DNA of 64,000 bases from Methanosarcina barkeri 3 (GTDB lineage: Archaea; Halobacteriota; Methanosarcinia; Methanosarcinales; Methanosarcinaceae), in the NCBI RefSeq assembly GCF_000970305.1, contig NZ_CP009517.1:2852001-2916000 (forward strand). The letters are read 5' to 3'. The notes beneath the pieces are model-generated. The model had not been told where the DNA came from and searched no databases. It was given only the letters and a program-made list of their open reading frames with translations. Positions 36,819-45,647 of the stretch are shown piece by piece; the first letter of the stretch is position 1, and each line of letters begins with the position of its first letter. Made by a program: the position numbers and the translations under genes.

Positions 36819-37880
36819 TCAATTCTGTTTCTTTCTCCTGAACATTACGAAACAGGTAGCTAGAGCTACGAATGTAATTCCTGTTCCAAGCTCGAATCCG
36901 GGAAGAGACTGTTTTGCCGCCATAACTTCGGTATTGATCTTGATCGTATCCGAGGTCTGGTCATGCCCGTCAGAGTCTTCATAGAAAATCTCACTGCTCA
37001 GGGAGTATGGCTTGGGAGTAGCAGTGTCATCCACATCCATATCAAAAGCAGCAACTTCACTATCTCCGGGCTTCAGAGTTCCAAGATAAGCCTGGTCATC
37101 AGTGGTACTGAAGGGATCAGCTGCACTAACTCTAACAGTCGCATCTTTTGCAGTTTCTTCTCCTGTGTTTTTATATGTGACATAGAGCATCCCGCCCTCA
37201 TCAGGATAAAGGTCACCTGTTACATTTGTAACTTCAAAGTGAGGCTCCTTCTTGACTTCGATATTTACTGTCTGCGTCTGAGTCTTATTTTCATACCAGA
37301 TACCTACTTCCTTATTTGTTACAAGACCTGTTGTACTGTCAAAATCATCTCCACCTACCTGGACATTACTCTGGTACTGATACGAAAGGTCAAGAGTCAG
37401 AGGATATATACCTGCAGGAGTATCTTTATTAATCTCAACTGTAAACTTTGTCGGACTTGCACTCTCTTTTCCCTGCTGGAGAGTACCAGCTTCCTGAGAT
37501 CCAGACTTAACTTTAATATTAGGATTATCAGATTTAAGGGTAGCAAGAATGCCTACTGCTGTCGTAGCCTGAGCCTCATACTGCATCTCCGACTGCTGCA
37601 GCATCTGATCCGTATATTCTCCAATATCCGCATCCTTTTCAGATTTAAAGCCGGAAATTTCACCCTTATTCATCATATTTAGATTGAGAGTTACAGTATC
37701 TCCTCTGGAGTACTGGTTGTCTCCAATAAGTGTTGCGTTAAGGTCAGGTCCTCCATACACTGAGTAGTAGTTTTTACTAATATCAAAATTATCCGGGATA
37801 GCTGCCTGAGCTGGGAAAACTGCCCAGCAAAGGATCAGAAGAGTTGTGACAGTAATAAATAACCCATTTTTAGTATTCAT
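36819..37880 (-). CDS. Secreted S-layer-like (CARDB-type) membrane-anchored protein
   Basis: 353 residues with a signal peptide (LFITVTTLLILCWAVFPAQA), tandem beta-sandwich domains and a C-terminal hydrophobic helix followed by basic residues (GITFVALATCFVMFRRKKQN). The anchor would leave the body outside the cell. Segments EVTNVTGDLYPDEGGMLYVT and GDTVTLNLNMMNKGEIS are typical of archaeal S-layer-related COG1361 proteins. It is a paralogue of the protein encoded just upstream. The ATG at 37880 has GGTGA five bases upstream and overlaps the preceding gene by 11 bases. It is the last gene of the exporter operon. Function unknown; possibly an external partner of the MMPL exporter. Confidence 0.82.
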   Translation of the reverse strand: MNTKNGLFITVTTLLILCWAVFPAQAAIPDNFDISKNYYSVYGGPDLNATLIGDNQYSRGDTVTLNLNMMNKGEISGFKSEKDADIGEYTDQMLQQSEMQYEAQATTAVGILATLKSDNPNIKVKSGSQEAGTLQQGKESASPTKFTVEINKDTPAGIYPLTLDLSYQYQSNVQVGGDDFDSTTGLVTNKEVGIWYENKTQTQTVNIEVKKEPHFEVTNVTGDLYPDEGGMLYVTYKNTGEETAKDATVRVSAADPFSTTDDQAYLGTLKPGDSEVAAFDMDVDDTATPKPYSLSSEIFYEDSDGHDQTSDTIKINTEVMAAKQSLPGFELGTGITFVALATCFVMFRRKKQN

Positions 37881-39015
37881 TTTCATCACCTGATGCATTC
37901 TTATCATTGTGGTTTCGTTTCCGGTGCACACTTATTATCTGGTAAAGGGCAATAACTATAATCAGTAAAATTGCGATTCCTGTGACGCTAAACTTTTCTT
38001 CTGTAGCTTCAACAGGTAAGTTCACCTTCATACTTTCTGAAAATTTAGAATTCTTATCGTCATCAAGGTACTTTATTTCACTATTGACGCCATATTTTTT
38101 TACAGTAGCATCCTGGGAGGCCTTAATTTCAAAACTGGCAGTCTTTTCTTCTCCAGGTCCAATATCCCCTAATCTTACTGTAGATTTCTCAGTGCTCAGA
38201 GGACTCATAACAATTATTCGCGCAAAAGCATCTTTTGCTGTGGTTTCTCTTGTGTTTTTATAAGTAACATTAACAACCTTACTTTCACCCTGTATCAGAC
38301 TGCCAGAGACATTGGTTACTTCGAATTTAGGTTCACTTTTTATGGAAATAGGTATTTTGAGAACTTCTGTTTTCGTTTTGTACTCTCTTGAATAGTCTAC
38401 ATTCGTAATCCCCAGATTTATTGCATCCGCAGTTACAGTTCGGACATTTGCCTGGTATTGATAGGTCACCGGCAGGAGAAGGTCATAATTTCCAGCAGGG
38501 ATATTGCCATCAACTTTTATTGTGTAGCTAAGGGGCGCTGTATGGCCGGTTTCAAGTTCTTGAACGTTCTGGAAATTGCCTGTAGACTCTACTTCAATGT
38601 ACTTCGTTTCGGATTGAAGAGTAGCTTCTATATCTTTTGCAGTAGTAGCTTCTTCTTCTTCTCCCATCTCTTTCAGTGCAATTGTTTCTTCAATTGAATC
38701 GTTTATTCTTTTCTGATTTGCATTTAGCCTCTTAAAACCGGATATAACTCCGACATTTGCGATTTTTATCTTTAAATCTGCAGTTTCTCCTCTTTCAAAC
38801 TCGGGATCTCCTGTAATTGACGCCTGTATTGCTGGCGCCCCGTAACTCTTGTAGTAATCCACAGTATACCCGTGATCAAGAGCAATGAAGTTATTTTCAT
38901 CATCTTCCCCGAGAGCTGGGAGTGCAGTCACTGATACTACTAATAGAATTAACGCAAACGTAGTGAATTTGTTAATCATGTTTTGCCTTAATTTTATTAT
39001 GGGCACTTTTATCAT
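37870..39015 (-). CDS. Secreted S-layer-like (CARDB-type) membrane-anchored protein, paralogue
   Basis: 381 residues with a signal peptide (FALILLVVSVTALPALGEDD), beta-sandwich repeats and a C-terminal membrane helix (VTGIAILLIIVIALYQIISV) with a basic tail. EVTNVSGSLIQGESKVVNVT parallels the corresponding stretch of the downstream protein. The ATG at 39015 overlaps the exporter's stop (ATGA), which suggests translational coupling. The alternative ATG at 38979 would give a more standard signal peptide. The tight linkage implies it works with the exporter. Confidence 0.82.
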   Translation of the reverse strand: MIKVPIIKLRQNMINKFTTFALILLVVSVTALPALGEDDENNFIALDHGYTVDYYKSYGAPAIQASITGDPEFERGETADLKIKIANVGVISGFKRLNANQKRINDSIEETIALKEMGEEEEATTAKDIEATLQSETKYIEVESTGNFQNVQELETGHTAPLSYTIKVDGNIPAGNYDLLLPVTYQYQANVRTVTADAINLGITNVDYSREYKTKTEVLKIPISIKSEPKFEVTNVSGSLIQGESKVVNVTYKNTRETTAKDAFARIIVMSPLSTEKSTVRLGDIGPGEEKTASFEIKASQDATVKKYGVNSEIKYLDDDKNSKFSESMKVNLPVEATEEKFSVTGIAILLIIVIALYQIISVHRKRNHNDKNASGDENEY

Positions 39016-41372
39016 ATCTCGGCCCCCTGAATTTGTTTTTTTGTCTCTGTCTGTTTTTCTGCTGTCCTGACTCCTTTTCTTTTATCGCGCCAGGTATCAA
39101 GAGTAACGATAAGAGGGGGAAAGACTACAAAGGTTGCCAGGAGAGCCAGCAAGACGTCAATAACCGTAACCGTACCAAAATCTGAAATCATCGGGAAAGG
39201 AGAAGCCAGCAGGGCCATGAACCCGAATACCGTTGTAGCTCCTGAAGCAACAATTGCACTTCCTATTTTGGAACTGGTCATCTGGATAGCCTCTAAAGGA
39301 CTTGCCCCTTTATCTTTTTCTTCAAAGTAACGTTCCATCATGAGGATAGCATATTCGGACCCGACTCCAAGTATCAGAGCTCCCAGGGTTGCTGTGAGAG
39401 GAGTATAGCTGATATTAAGAGAGCTCATGACTCCCCCTGACCAGCCAATGACTATTAACATTGGGATTATAGGAACCAGAGCTTTCACCCAGTCTCTGTA
39501 TACAATAAGAAGACCTCCGAGCACAAGAATCAGGCCAAGGAAAGTCATTGCTATTCTTCCACTGGTAAGAGCAGTAATAACTTCTATAAAGACGACCGAA
39601 TTTCCGGTAATCGTGACGGAGGTACCTGGCGGAGCCGGCATCCACTGCATATCCTGCTTGACAATATTCGAGAGCTCTTTAATACCTGTTACTTTTATGT
39701 CCGCAACCGCATTCCCTATATTGAAATTAAGAAGAAGCATGTTCTTCCCGTACATATAGCGGTCTTTCTGTGAGTCAGGAATTTCTGAGTAAATATTTTT
39801 TATCTCTTGACTAGTGTCAGGGATTACTCCTCCATTATATTCCTTTACGAGATCTACAATGCTCGAAGCGCTGTAAATGTGACCATTGGATGCTACTTCA
39901 TGTTCGGAAAACTGGTCAATCCACTTAAGAACGTCTGGATTAGTTGTATCCTCAACCTTGATGATGAGGTTTAATTCATCGCTTCCGCCCATGATATCCC
40001 CCATGTGTCTGAGATCCACAAGTGAAGGCATGTCCTGAGGCACAAAGGTTTGAACATCAGTCTCAATAGGTACGGACTGGTCCAGATAAAGGCCGCCAAA
40101 GCAGAGCAAACACGCGATACCCAGTACGACAACATCATATTTGATAGTTAGATTTGTAATTCTCCGGAGAATTCTCCCTATCAGGCGATCACTTTCGTCT
40201 CCTCCCTCAGACTTTTTCTTCTTTTCCGAGTTTGCAGGTCTTATCTTACTTGCTACTTTCCTCAGGGGATTTTTATCCGAGTATTCATCAAATAAAGAAA
40301 TCGTTATAACCCCTACGAAGATGGAGGCGAAGTAACACATTAAAATGCCTATCATGAGCAATTTTCCAAAATCCTGGATCATTGGCACAGTAGATGTAAA
40401 AAGGGAGAAAAATCCAAGGGCTGTCATTGCCAGAGCTATGAGGACTGCGGGCCCGGTATGCTTTACGGTTTCTATAACTGCTGTTGTTTTATTCCCTTTT
40501 TCCTGCAATTCTTCTTCAAGTCGGTTATGGAACTGAATGGCATAGTCAATCCCTACACCTATAAGGATCGGGAATGCAGACATCGAAACCATGGACATGG
40601 GAATCCCTAAATAACCCATAGCTCCGAAGGTGTAAACAATACCGAGAAGAACTACCGGTAAGGGAAGAAGGCACCAGCGGACGTGCCTGAAAACGAGAAG
40701 CAGTACAATAACCATGAAAACAGCTGAAAGCCCCAGAAGCATTCCCATACTGGAATTCATCTCCTTGTTCATGGAAATGCTGAACGCTGGATCGCCAGTA
40801 ACAATAACATTATAAGAAGGTGGAAAATCCGCCAGCTTAACGGCTTCTTCAGTGGCAGTAAGGATATCTTCCTGAGCTTTGTCGCTAGCTGAACCTGCCA
40901 TGACTACCGAAATCACCATATGGGTATTGTCAGAAATAATCTGACCAAAAATATCAGGGTTTCCGTCTATAATGGCTTTTACTTCTTCATCGGTATCCGG
41001 AAGTTCAGATTTCCCTGTCATCTGGTAATTGACCATTTTGATCAGTGAAGCAGGGCTTGTGGTTTCAATTACCCCATCTGTTGCCTGGACCTGATGTTCT
41101 AACCTGTCTACGGATTTCATCACGTCAGCATTTTTTACATCATTGCCCTCTACCATTACCACAATAGATTGTGTCTGGAAAATTTTTTGATAAAGGTGAT
41201 CATAATCCTGGTAGAGAGGAGAGTCTTTTCCGACAAAAGTTTCTGTTCCTGATTTCATCTCAATAAGCTGTGCTCCCTGCGTTGCTATAATTATACACAG
41301 TAAAGCTATCAGGAGTACGGAAAAACGGTTATTCTGAATAAAAAATCCCAGTTTTTCAAAAATATTTTTAAT
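39012..41372 (-). CDS. RND/MMPL-family membrane exporter with a possible ATT start
   Basis: Large transporter of two similar halves, each with one helix, a big extracellular loop and five further helices. GDPAFSISMNKEMNSSMGML and FPILIGVGIDYAIQFHNRLE (half 1) and ILGVGSEYAILMMERYFEEK (half 2) match the MMPL/HpnN type. The first ordinary start codon (ATG 41258) would delete helix 1. Upstream in the same frame, DNA to 41384 encodes KLGFFIQNNRFSVLLIALLC and IIIATQGAQLIE, exactly the missing helix, and contains no ATG, GTG or TTG. An ATT at 41372 has GAGGGG eight bases before it, giving 786 residues. Substrate unknown (lipid or hydrophobic compound likely). Confidence 0.85.
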   Translation of the reverse strand: MKNIFEKLGFFIQNNRFSVLLIALLCIIIATQGAQLIEMKSGTETFVGKDSPLYQDYDHLYQKIFQTQSIVVMVEGNDVKNADVMKSVDRLEHQVQATDGVIETTSPASLIKMVNYQMTGKSELPDTDEEVKAIIDGNPDIFGQIISDNTHMVISVVMAGSASDKAQEDILTATEEAVKLADFPPSYNVIVTGDPAFSISMNKEMNSSMGMLLGLSAVFMVIVLLLVFRHVRWCLLPLPVVLLGIVYTFGAMGYLGIPMSMVSMSAFPILIGVGIDYAIQFHNRLEEELQEKGNKTTAVIETVKHTGPAVLIALAMTALGFFSLFTSTVPMIQDFGKLLMIGILMCYFASIFVGVITISLFDEYSDKNPLRKVASKIRPANSEKKKKSEGGDESDRLIGRILRRITNLTIKYDVVVLGIACLLCFGGLYLDQSVPIETDVQTFVPQDMPSLVDLRHMGDIMGGSDELNLIIKVEDTTNPDVLKWIDQFSEHEVASNGHIYSASSIVDLVKEYNGGVIPDTSQEIKNIYSEIPDSQKDRYMYGKNMLLLNFNIGNAVADIKVTGIKELSNIVKQDMQWMPAPPGTSVTITGNSVVFIEVITALTSGRIAMTFLGLILVLGGLLIVYRDWVKALVPIIPMLIVIGWSGGVMSSLNISYTPLTATLGALILGVGSEYAILMMERYFEEKDKGASPLEAIQMTSSKIGSAIVASGATTVFGFMALLASPFPMISDFGTVTVIDVLLALLATFVVFPPLIVTLDTWRDKRKGVRTAEKQTETKKQIQGAEI

Positions 41373-41434
41373 AGTAGATTCCCCTCATAGTTTTTAATAT
41401 GAAATGCAATTTAAGGAACTTGGTGCATGTCTTA

Positions 41435-41680
41435 AACTTGCCTTTTCTCTCTGGGTTGAAGGCTCATTATCTAATATTTGCACACATTTTTATATTTGCA
41501 TATATTTTACACTTACATACATTTTACACTTACATACATTTATGTTTGCATACATTTTAATAATACTCGCCTTTTCTTTCTCTGAGCTCAAGGTTCATTG
41601 TCAAAGGTTTGCATAATTTACATGATACTTGCCTTTTTCTCTTAGCTGAAGACTTATTATCCAAGATTTGTATAAATATT
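41435..41680. repeat. Three imperfect ~50-bp direct repeats between divergent genes
   Basis: Copies begin at about 41435, 41566 and 41627. Each has the pattern ACTTGCCTTTTCTCT, then GAGCTGAAGGCTTATTATC, then a TTTGCATAA-like end. Between the first two lies a run of ACACTTACATACATTTT units (41505-41560). The block is the shared upstream region of the exporter operon and the TrmB-type regulator and could contain binding sites for it. Confidence 0.65.
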
Positions 41681-41779
41681 AAGAGATACATTATTATACG
41701 GCAAATTTCCAGTAACTTAGATCTTTTGACGTATACAAACAGAAAAGATTTAAGTCTATTGTTACATTAGGGGTAACAG

Positions 41780-42562
41780 ATGGTCTTACAAATTGATCCT
41801 CAGTTAATTCGCAACCTTGAAAAGCTAGGGCTAACCGAAAATGAGGCAAAAGCATATATCGGGCTTGTCAGTTTGAGAGAAGCTACAGCCCGTGAAATCC
41901 ATGAACTTACAAATGTTCCGAGAGCCAAAATATATGAAATTCTTAAAGTGCTTGCGAAAAAGGGATATCTGGAAGTGAGACAGGGATCTCCAACTTATTT
42001 TCGAGCAGTTGATCCAAAAAAGGTAATCGGAGAAATAAAATATGAATTTATAAGCTGTGCAATTGAGACGCTTGGTCAGCTCAACGAATTAAGTTATGAA
42101 CTTCCAAAAACTTCTCCTGTATGGTATATCCAGAGTGATTGGGGAATAAAGAACCGAATACGTGAAATTATGGCTGGAGTAAAAGAAGAACTAATTATTT
42201 TCTCGACCAGCCCTGAGTTTCTGCAGGAGTTTGAGCCGGATATAAAAAAACTGGAAAGAATCTGTAATCTAATTCTTATCGTTGATAAACTGGATAAGTT
42301 CAGGTCACTTCCTTTTGAGTTCAAAGAAACCGATAAAGAATTTGCAGATTTCATGGATAACATTATAATTGACGGCATCCAGTATAAAGAAGAATTTTTC
42401 ATGATTGCCGATGGAAAAGAATCAATAGGTGTTCACAGTGCAGGGAACAGAAGAGAAGCAGTAATAATCAAACTGCCTATTGTCTCTTATATGCAGAAAA
42501 TGATCTATGAAAGAGTGCTTGAACCAGGTTTTATCAAAAAGACGAAGCAACTAATGTCTTGA
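41780..42562 (+). CDS. TrmB-family transcriptional regulator
   Basis: 260 residues. The N-terminal winged helix (LEKLGLTENEAKAYIGLVSL, then REIHELTNVPRAKIYEILKV) is the TrmB signature. The C-terminal domain (VWYIQSDWGIKNRIREIMAG onward) is the phospholipase D-like sensing region common in these proteins. Many TrmB members bind sugars, but the ligand here is unknown. The ATG at 41780 has GGGG upstream. The gene is divergent from the RND/MMPL operon, which makes that operon a likely target. Confidence 0.9.
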   Translation: MVLQIDPQLIRNLEKLGLTENEAKAYIGLVSLREATAREIHELTNVPRAKIYEILKVLAKKGYLEVRQGSPTYFRAVDPKKVIGEIKYEFISCAIETLGQLNELSYELPKTSPVWYIQSDWGIKNRIREIMAGVKEELIIFSTSPEFLQEFEPDIKKLERICNLILIVDKLDKFRSLPFEFKETDKEFADFMDNIIIDGIQYKEEFFMIADGKESIGVHSAGNRREAVIIKLPIVSYMQKMIYERVLEPGFIKKTKQLMS

Positions 42563-42938
42563 AAACTTGACAATTTAATTGTTGAGCATGACCTTGGCAG
42601 CTTCTCGTCATAATACAATGATTTTAAGCTTAATACAATGATTTTAAGCTTATCAGATTGTCAATGACTAAACTTTCATGATACTAGCCTGCAGGCAAGG
42701 GTTCTTCAGTTTTTCTCAAAGCCACTTAATGCTTCTATGAATGCTATATAAAGCAGAAGTTTACTAACTTTTTAGAGTTATTTGTCTCTTTGAAGATAGA
42801 ATAAACTCTCTTTTGAGCACCATGATATAATTGAAAAACATTTTTTCTATAAATATAAATTTTATAAATATAATTGTGGAATAATCTGTCTATAAGTCTT
42901 CTTATTAAATTCAGTACGGAAATCCACAGGTGTTTGAA
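42563..42938. repeat. Spacer with exact 20-bp duplication
   Basis: TAATACAATGATTTTAAGCT occurs at 42611-42630 and again at 42631-42650. No other feature is recognised in the spacer. Confidence 0.75.
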
Positions 42939-43607
42939 ATGAACCGGGTAAAAATTGGAGACGTTATTATTGAGTGGCTAGGCCATTCCGGCTTTTTACT
43001 TGAGGGAGATGAAAAGAAAATTTATATCGACCCTTATGACCTTAGTGAAGAGCCGGACTTTGAAGATAAAGCCGATATCCTATTGATCACCCATGAGCAC
43101 TCTGATCACTGCAGTCCCGAAGATATACGAAAGGTCCGGCGGTCGGACTCAACCACCCTGATCCCTGAAAATTTATCCCTTCAATTCAAAGGAGATGCAA
43201 GGCGGATTGCTGAGGGGGATGTGCTAGCCGACGGGCTTGAGATCAAGGGAACCAGAATTGAAGTAGTTCCGGCTTATAATCTCGATAAACCTTATCATCC
43301 TCGTGGACTGGGAGTGGGATATATAGTAGAACTTGGAGGAATCAGGATCTACCATTCAGGAGACTGCGATTTTATCCCTGAGATGAAAAATATAAATGCC
43401 GATGTCGCCCTTTTGCCTATTGGGGGCACGTACACAATGGATGAAGAGGAGGCAGCAGATGCGGCTGCAGCTATCTCCCCAAAATACGTAATTCCGATGC
43501 ACTACGGGAAGCCAGATATGACAGACGGTGATCCCGAAAAGTTTAAAGCTCTTGTACACAGCAAGAACCCTGAGATCAATGTTATTATTCTTAACTCCCG
43601 ATTTTGA
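42939..43607 (+). CDS. Metallo-beta-lactamase-fold hydrolase (UPF0173-like)
   Basis: 222-residue metal-dependent hydrolase. It shows the zinc motif ITHEHSDHCSPED (HxHxDH), a downstream metal Asp and His in IYHSGDCDFIPEM and the terminal His in YVIPMHYGKPDM. Family members of this size are annotated as UPF0173 hydrolases of unknown substrate. The ATG at 42939 has AGGTG six bases upstream; the GTG at 42930 would add only three residues. It is followed 57 bases later by the RNase P protein gene. Confidence 0.9.
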   Translation: MNRVKIGDVIIEWLGHSGFLLEGDEKKIYIDPYDLSEEPDFEDKADILLITHEHSDHCSPEDIRKVRRSDSTTLIPENLSLQFKGDARRIAEGDVLADGLEIKGTRIEVVPAYNLDKPYHPRGLGVGYIVELGGIRIYHSGDCDFIPEMKNINADVALLPIGGTYTMDEEEAADAAAAISPKYVIPMHYGKPDMTDGDPEKFKALVHSKNPEINVIILNSRF

Positions 43608-43664
43608 TTTTTAAAGAAACTTAAAAACCAGGGTCTGGAACGAAAACGCAGGATCAGTTTATCC

Positions 43665-43988
43665 ATGTCCAGAATAGCAAGAAAACAGCAGAAAAACCTG
43701 ATTCAGGTAATTGCAACCCAGCGCATGTGGCGGCTTTTTGAGCTTGCAAAAAGCGAGCATGCAGAACACCCTGACCGCAGCGAGCGTTATGTGCAGCTTA
43801 TAAGGAACATTTCTATGAGAAACCGGATGAGTGTTCCAAGAGAAATAAAAAGCAGAATTTGCAAACACTGCTATACTTTTCTCGTGCCCGGAAAAAATGC
43901 TCGTTACAGGCTGAAGGAAGGATATATTGTTATTTCTTGTCAGCGCTGCGGAAAAGAAATGAGATATCCTTACAAAAAACACACATGA
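43665..43988 (+). CDS. rnp4: Ribonuclease P protein component 4 (Rpp21/Rpr2)
   Basis: Protein subunit of archaeal RNase P, which matures tRNA 5' ends. The 107 residues show an N-terminal helical region (LIQVIATQRMWRLFELAKSE) that binds Rpp29, and a zinc ribbon with C-x2-C pairs in KSRICKHCYTFLVPG and ISCQRCGKEMRYPY. ATG at 43665. Its stop codon TGA at 43986-43988 lies inside the stretch shared by both IS110-type left ends in this window, so the insertion sits exactly at the gene's end. Confidence 0.95.
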   Translation: MSRIARKQQKNLIQVIATQRMWRLFELAKSEHAEHPDRSERYVQLIRNISMRNRMSVPREIKSRICKHCYTFLVPGKNARYRLKEGYIVISCQRCGKEMRYPYKKHT

Positions 43989-44050
43989 TATTCTTCGAAT
44001 AACATGCCCAGAGAATGAAAGTCTTATTTCCTTACCTTTTTTAGAATTTA

Positions 44051-44210
44051 ACTCCATCATTACCTTGGACAGGAAGGTTGTTTTTACTTTGGTTCTCCGA
44101 AACCGTCAAAAAACTAACCCTTGAATTGCCATCGAAGGCCCAGATGTGACTTTGATCACGAATGCCAAATTGCCTTTGAGGCAATTCTACTGTCCTTGAA
44201 ATGATGGAGT
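44051..44210 (+). ncRNA. Candidate IS110 bridge-type RNA in the left end
   Basis: Positions 44051-44061 (ACTCCATCATT) pair perfectly with 44200-44210 (AATGATGGAGT). Just inside, GGACAG 44067-44072 pairs with CTGTCC 44190-44195. Further in, AATTGCC 44168-44174 and GGCAATT 44180-44186 form a hairpin. A structured RNA from the non-coding end next to the transposase gene is known for IS110-family elements (bridge RNA). That this region makes such an RNA is inferred from position and folding. Confidence 0.55.
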
Positions 44211-44218
44211 AATCTAAA

Positions 44219-45463
44219 TTGGAAGGGGAAATAAACAAATCTTGTGGTTTAGATATTCACAAACATTTTTTTATTGCTACAATTCTGAGTAGATCCGGTG
44301 AAAAACAGCAACAACGTTTTGCCAGAGATGATGATGGGATTTTAAACCTTAAAAATTGGGTAACATCAGAAAAATGTGACGTTGTAGCCTGTGAATCAAC
44401 AAGTGATTTTTGGGTTCCGATTTATGGGGCATTGACAGATCATTTGCCTGTTATAGTTGGAAATGCTCGGGATATGAAGGCATTTACACATAAAAAAACT
44501 GATAAAATAGACTCAGAAGTAATTGCACAACTTGCATTGAATAAAATGATTCAACCATCGAGAGTTTTTCCAAAAAGGCATAGAGAATTCAGGTCATATG
44601 TTAGGCTCAGGTTAACTCTGGTAAGAAAAAGAACAGATATTAAAAATGAATCTCATGCTATTCTTTCTTCCGAAATGTTACATCTGGGTGATGTGCTTAC
44701 TGACATTTTTGGGAAAAATGGTAGAGCAATTCTAGCAGGAATATCTTCAGGTAAAAACGTTGACCAGATTATAGAATCTCTTTCTCCAAATGTTCGGAAA
44801 AAAGCTGTTCAGATAAGAGATATTCTTGACAGAGAAATATCCCAGAGTGCTGCAATCAGGCTTCAGATATGCCTTAACCTTATAAAACATTTAGATGATG
44901 AGATTGAGACTCTAGAAAGGGAAATTTTCAATTATGCTTATCAAAAGCATAAAAGGGAAATGGAGATTTTAATGTCAGTTCCAGGTATTGGAGAACTTGG
45001 TGCAGCGACTCTAATTGCTGAAATAGGAAATTTTAGTGATTTTCCAACGGGAGATAAGCTTGCTTCGTGGCTTGGAATAGTTCCTAATGTATATCAATCT
45101 GCAGATAAATACCATAACGGAAGAATCACTAAGAGAGGATCAAAAGTAGCAAGGTGGATTCTAACTCAGATTGCTCAAGCAGCAGCAAGAAAGAAGAATA
45201 GCAGGTTAAAAGAATTTTTTAACAGGAAAAAGAAGTCAATTGGATATGCAAAGGCAATTATTGCCCTGGCAAGGAAAATTGCAACAATAATATGGCATCT
45301 TATCACAAAGGATGAGATGTACCAAGATGAAACAGGGTATGAAAAAGGAGAAGTTCAAAAGAGGAAGATTGTGGAAACCGAGATATTCTCGGTTGATGAA
45401 AGGATAACAATAATTAGTGGTATTATCGCAATTATGGGAAAAAAGGAACAAGAGAGTACGTGA
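44219..45463 (+). CDS. IS110-family transposase (DEDD)
   Basis: 414 residues. The N-terminal RuvC-like DEDD domain starts GLDIHKHFFIATIL, with further acidic positions at VACEST and TDKIDSEVIAQLAL. The C-terminal transposase_20 domain contains SVPGIGELGAATLIAEIG, LASWLGIVPNVYQS and the conserved serine region TKRGSKVARWILTQ. The gene looks intact. The start is uncertain: TTG at 44219 is the only usual in-frame codon near the family's N-terminus and GGAAGGGG lies just inside it. Confidence 0.92.
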   Translation: MEGEINKSCGLDIHKHFFIATILSRSGEKQQQRFARDDDGILNLKNWVTSEKCDVVACESTSDFWVPIYGALTDHLPVIVGNARDMKAFTHKKTDKIDSEVIAQLALNKMIQPSRVFPKRHREFRSYVRLRLTLVRKRTDIKNESHAILSSEMLHLGDVLTDIFGKNGRAILAGISSGKNVDQIIESLSPNVRKKAVQIRDILDREISQSAAIRLQICLNLIKHLDDEIETLEREIFNYAYQKHKREMEILMSVPGIGELGAATLIAEIGNFSDFPTGDKLASWLGIVPNVYQSADKYHNGRITKRGSKVARWILTQIAQAAARKKNSRLKEFFNRKKKSIGYAKAIIALARKIATIIWHLITKDEMYQDETGYEKGEVQKRKIVETEIFSVDERITIISGIIAIMGKKEQEST

Positions 45464-45483
45464 AAAACAAATAATCACGTACT
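45455..45483 (+). terminator. Hairpin across the transposase stop
   Basis: AGTACGTGA (45455-45463) pairs with TCACGTACT (45475-45483) over an 11-base loop. The first arm contains the transposase stop codon. It could end transcription or be part of the element's right end. Confidence 0.6.
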
Positions 45484-45647
45484 TTCATGCCAAATTAAAA
45501 TAAAAGTTATCTGGGCTTATAACAGCTGCCTGAAGTTCGGAAGAAAAATTTTCAACATGTATGGGGCTTTTTAGTTTTTAGGAGTTAGAAGTCCTCCATT
45601 TTCTTATTACTCTTTTATTAACTCCTGTTGGAAAGCAGTATTAACCT

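Larger units (their letters stand above)
43983..45490 (+). mobile_element. IS110-family insertion sequence
   Basis: The element comprises a non-coding left end of about 235 bases, a 414-codon DEDD transposase gene and a short right end. The left boundary is inferred from a second locus at 48299 that shares CACATGATATTCTTCGAATA and about 120 further bases. No terminal inverted repeats or target duplications are seen, as is usual for IS110. The exact right boundary, somewhere after the hairpin at 45483, is uncertain. Confidence 0.8.

Noticed and set aside
36963-37682. 239-codon frame on the plus strand
   Set aside because: Shadow of the S-layer-like gene on the other strand, rich in Cys, Ile and Phe as typical of antisense frames.
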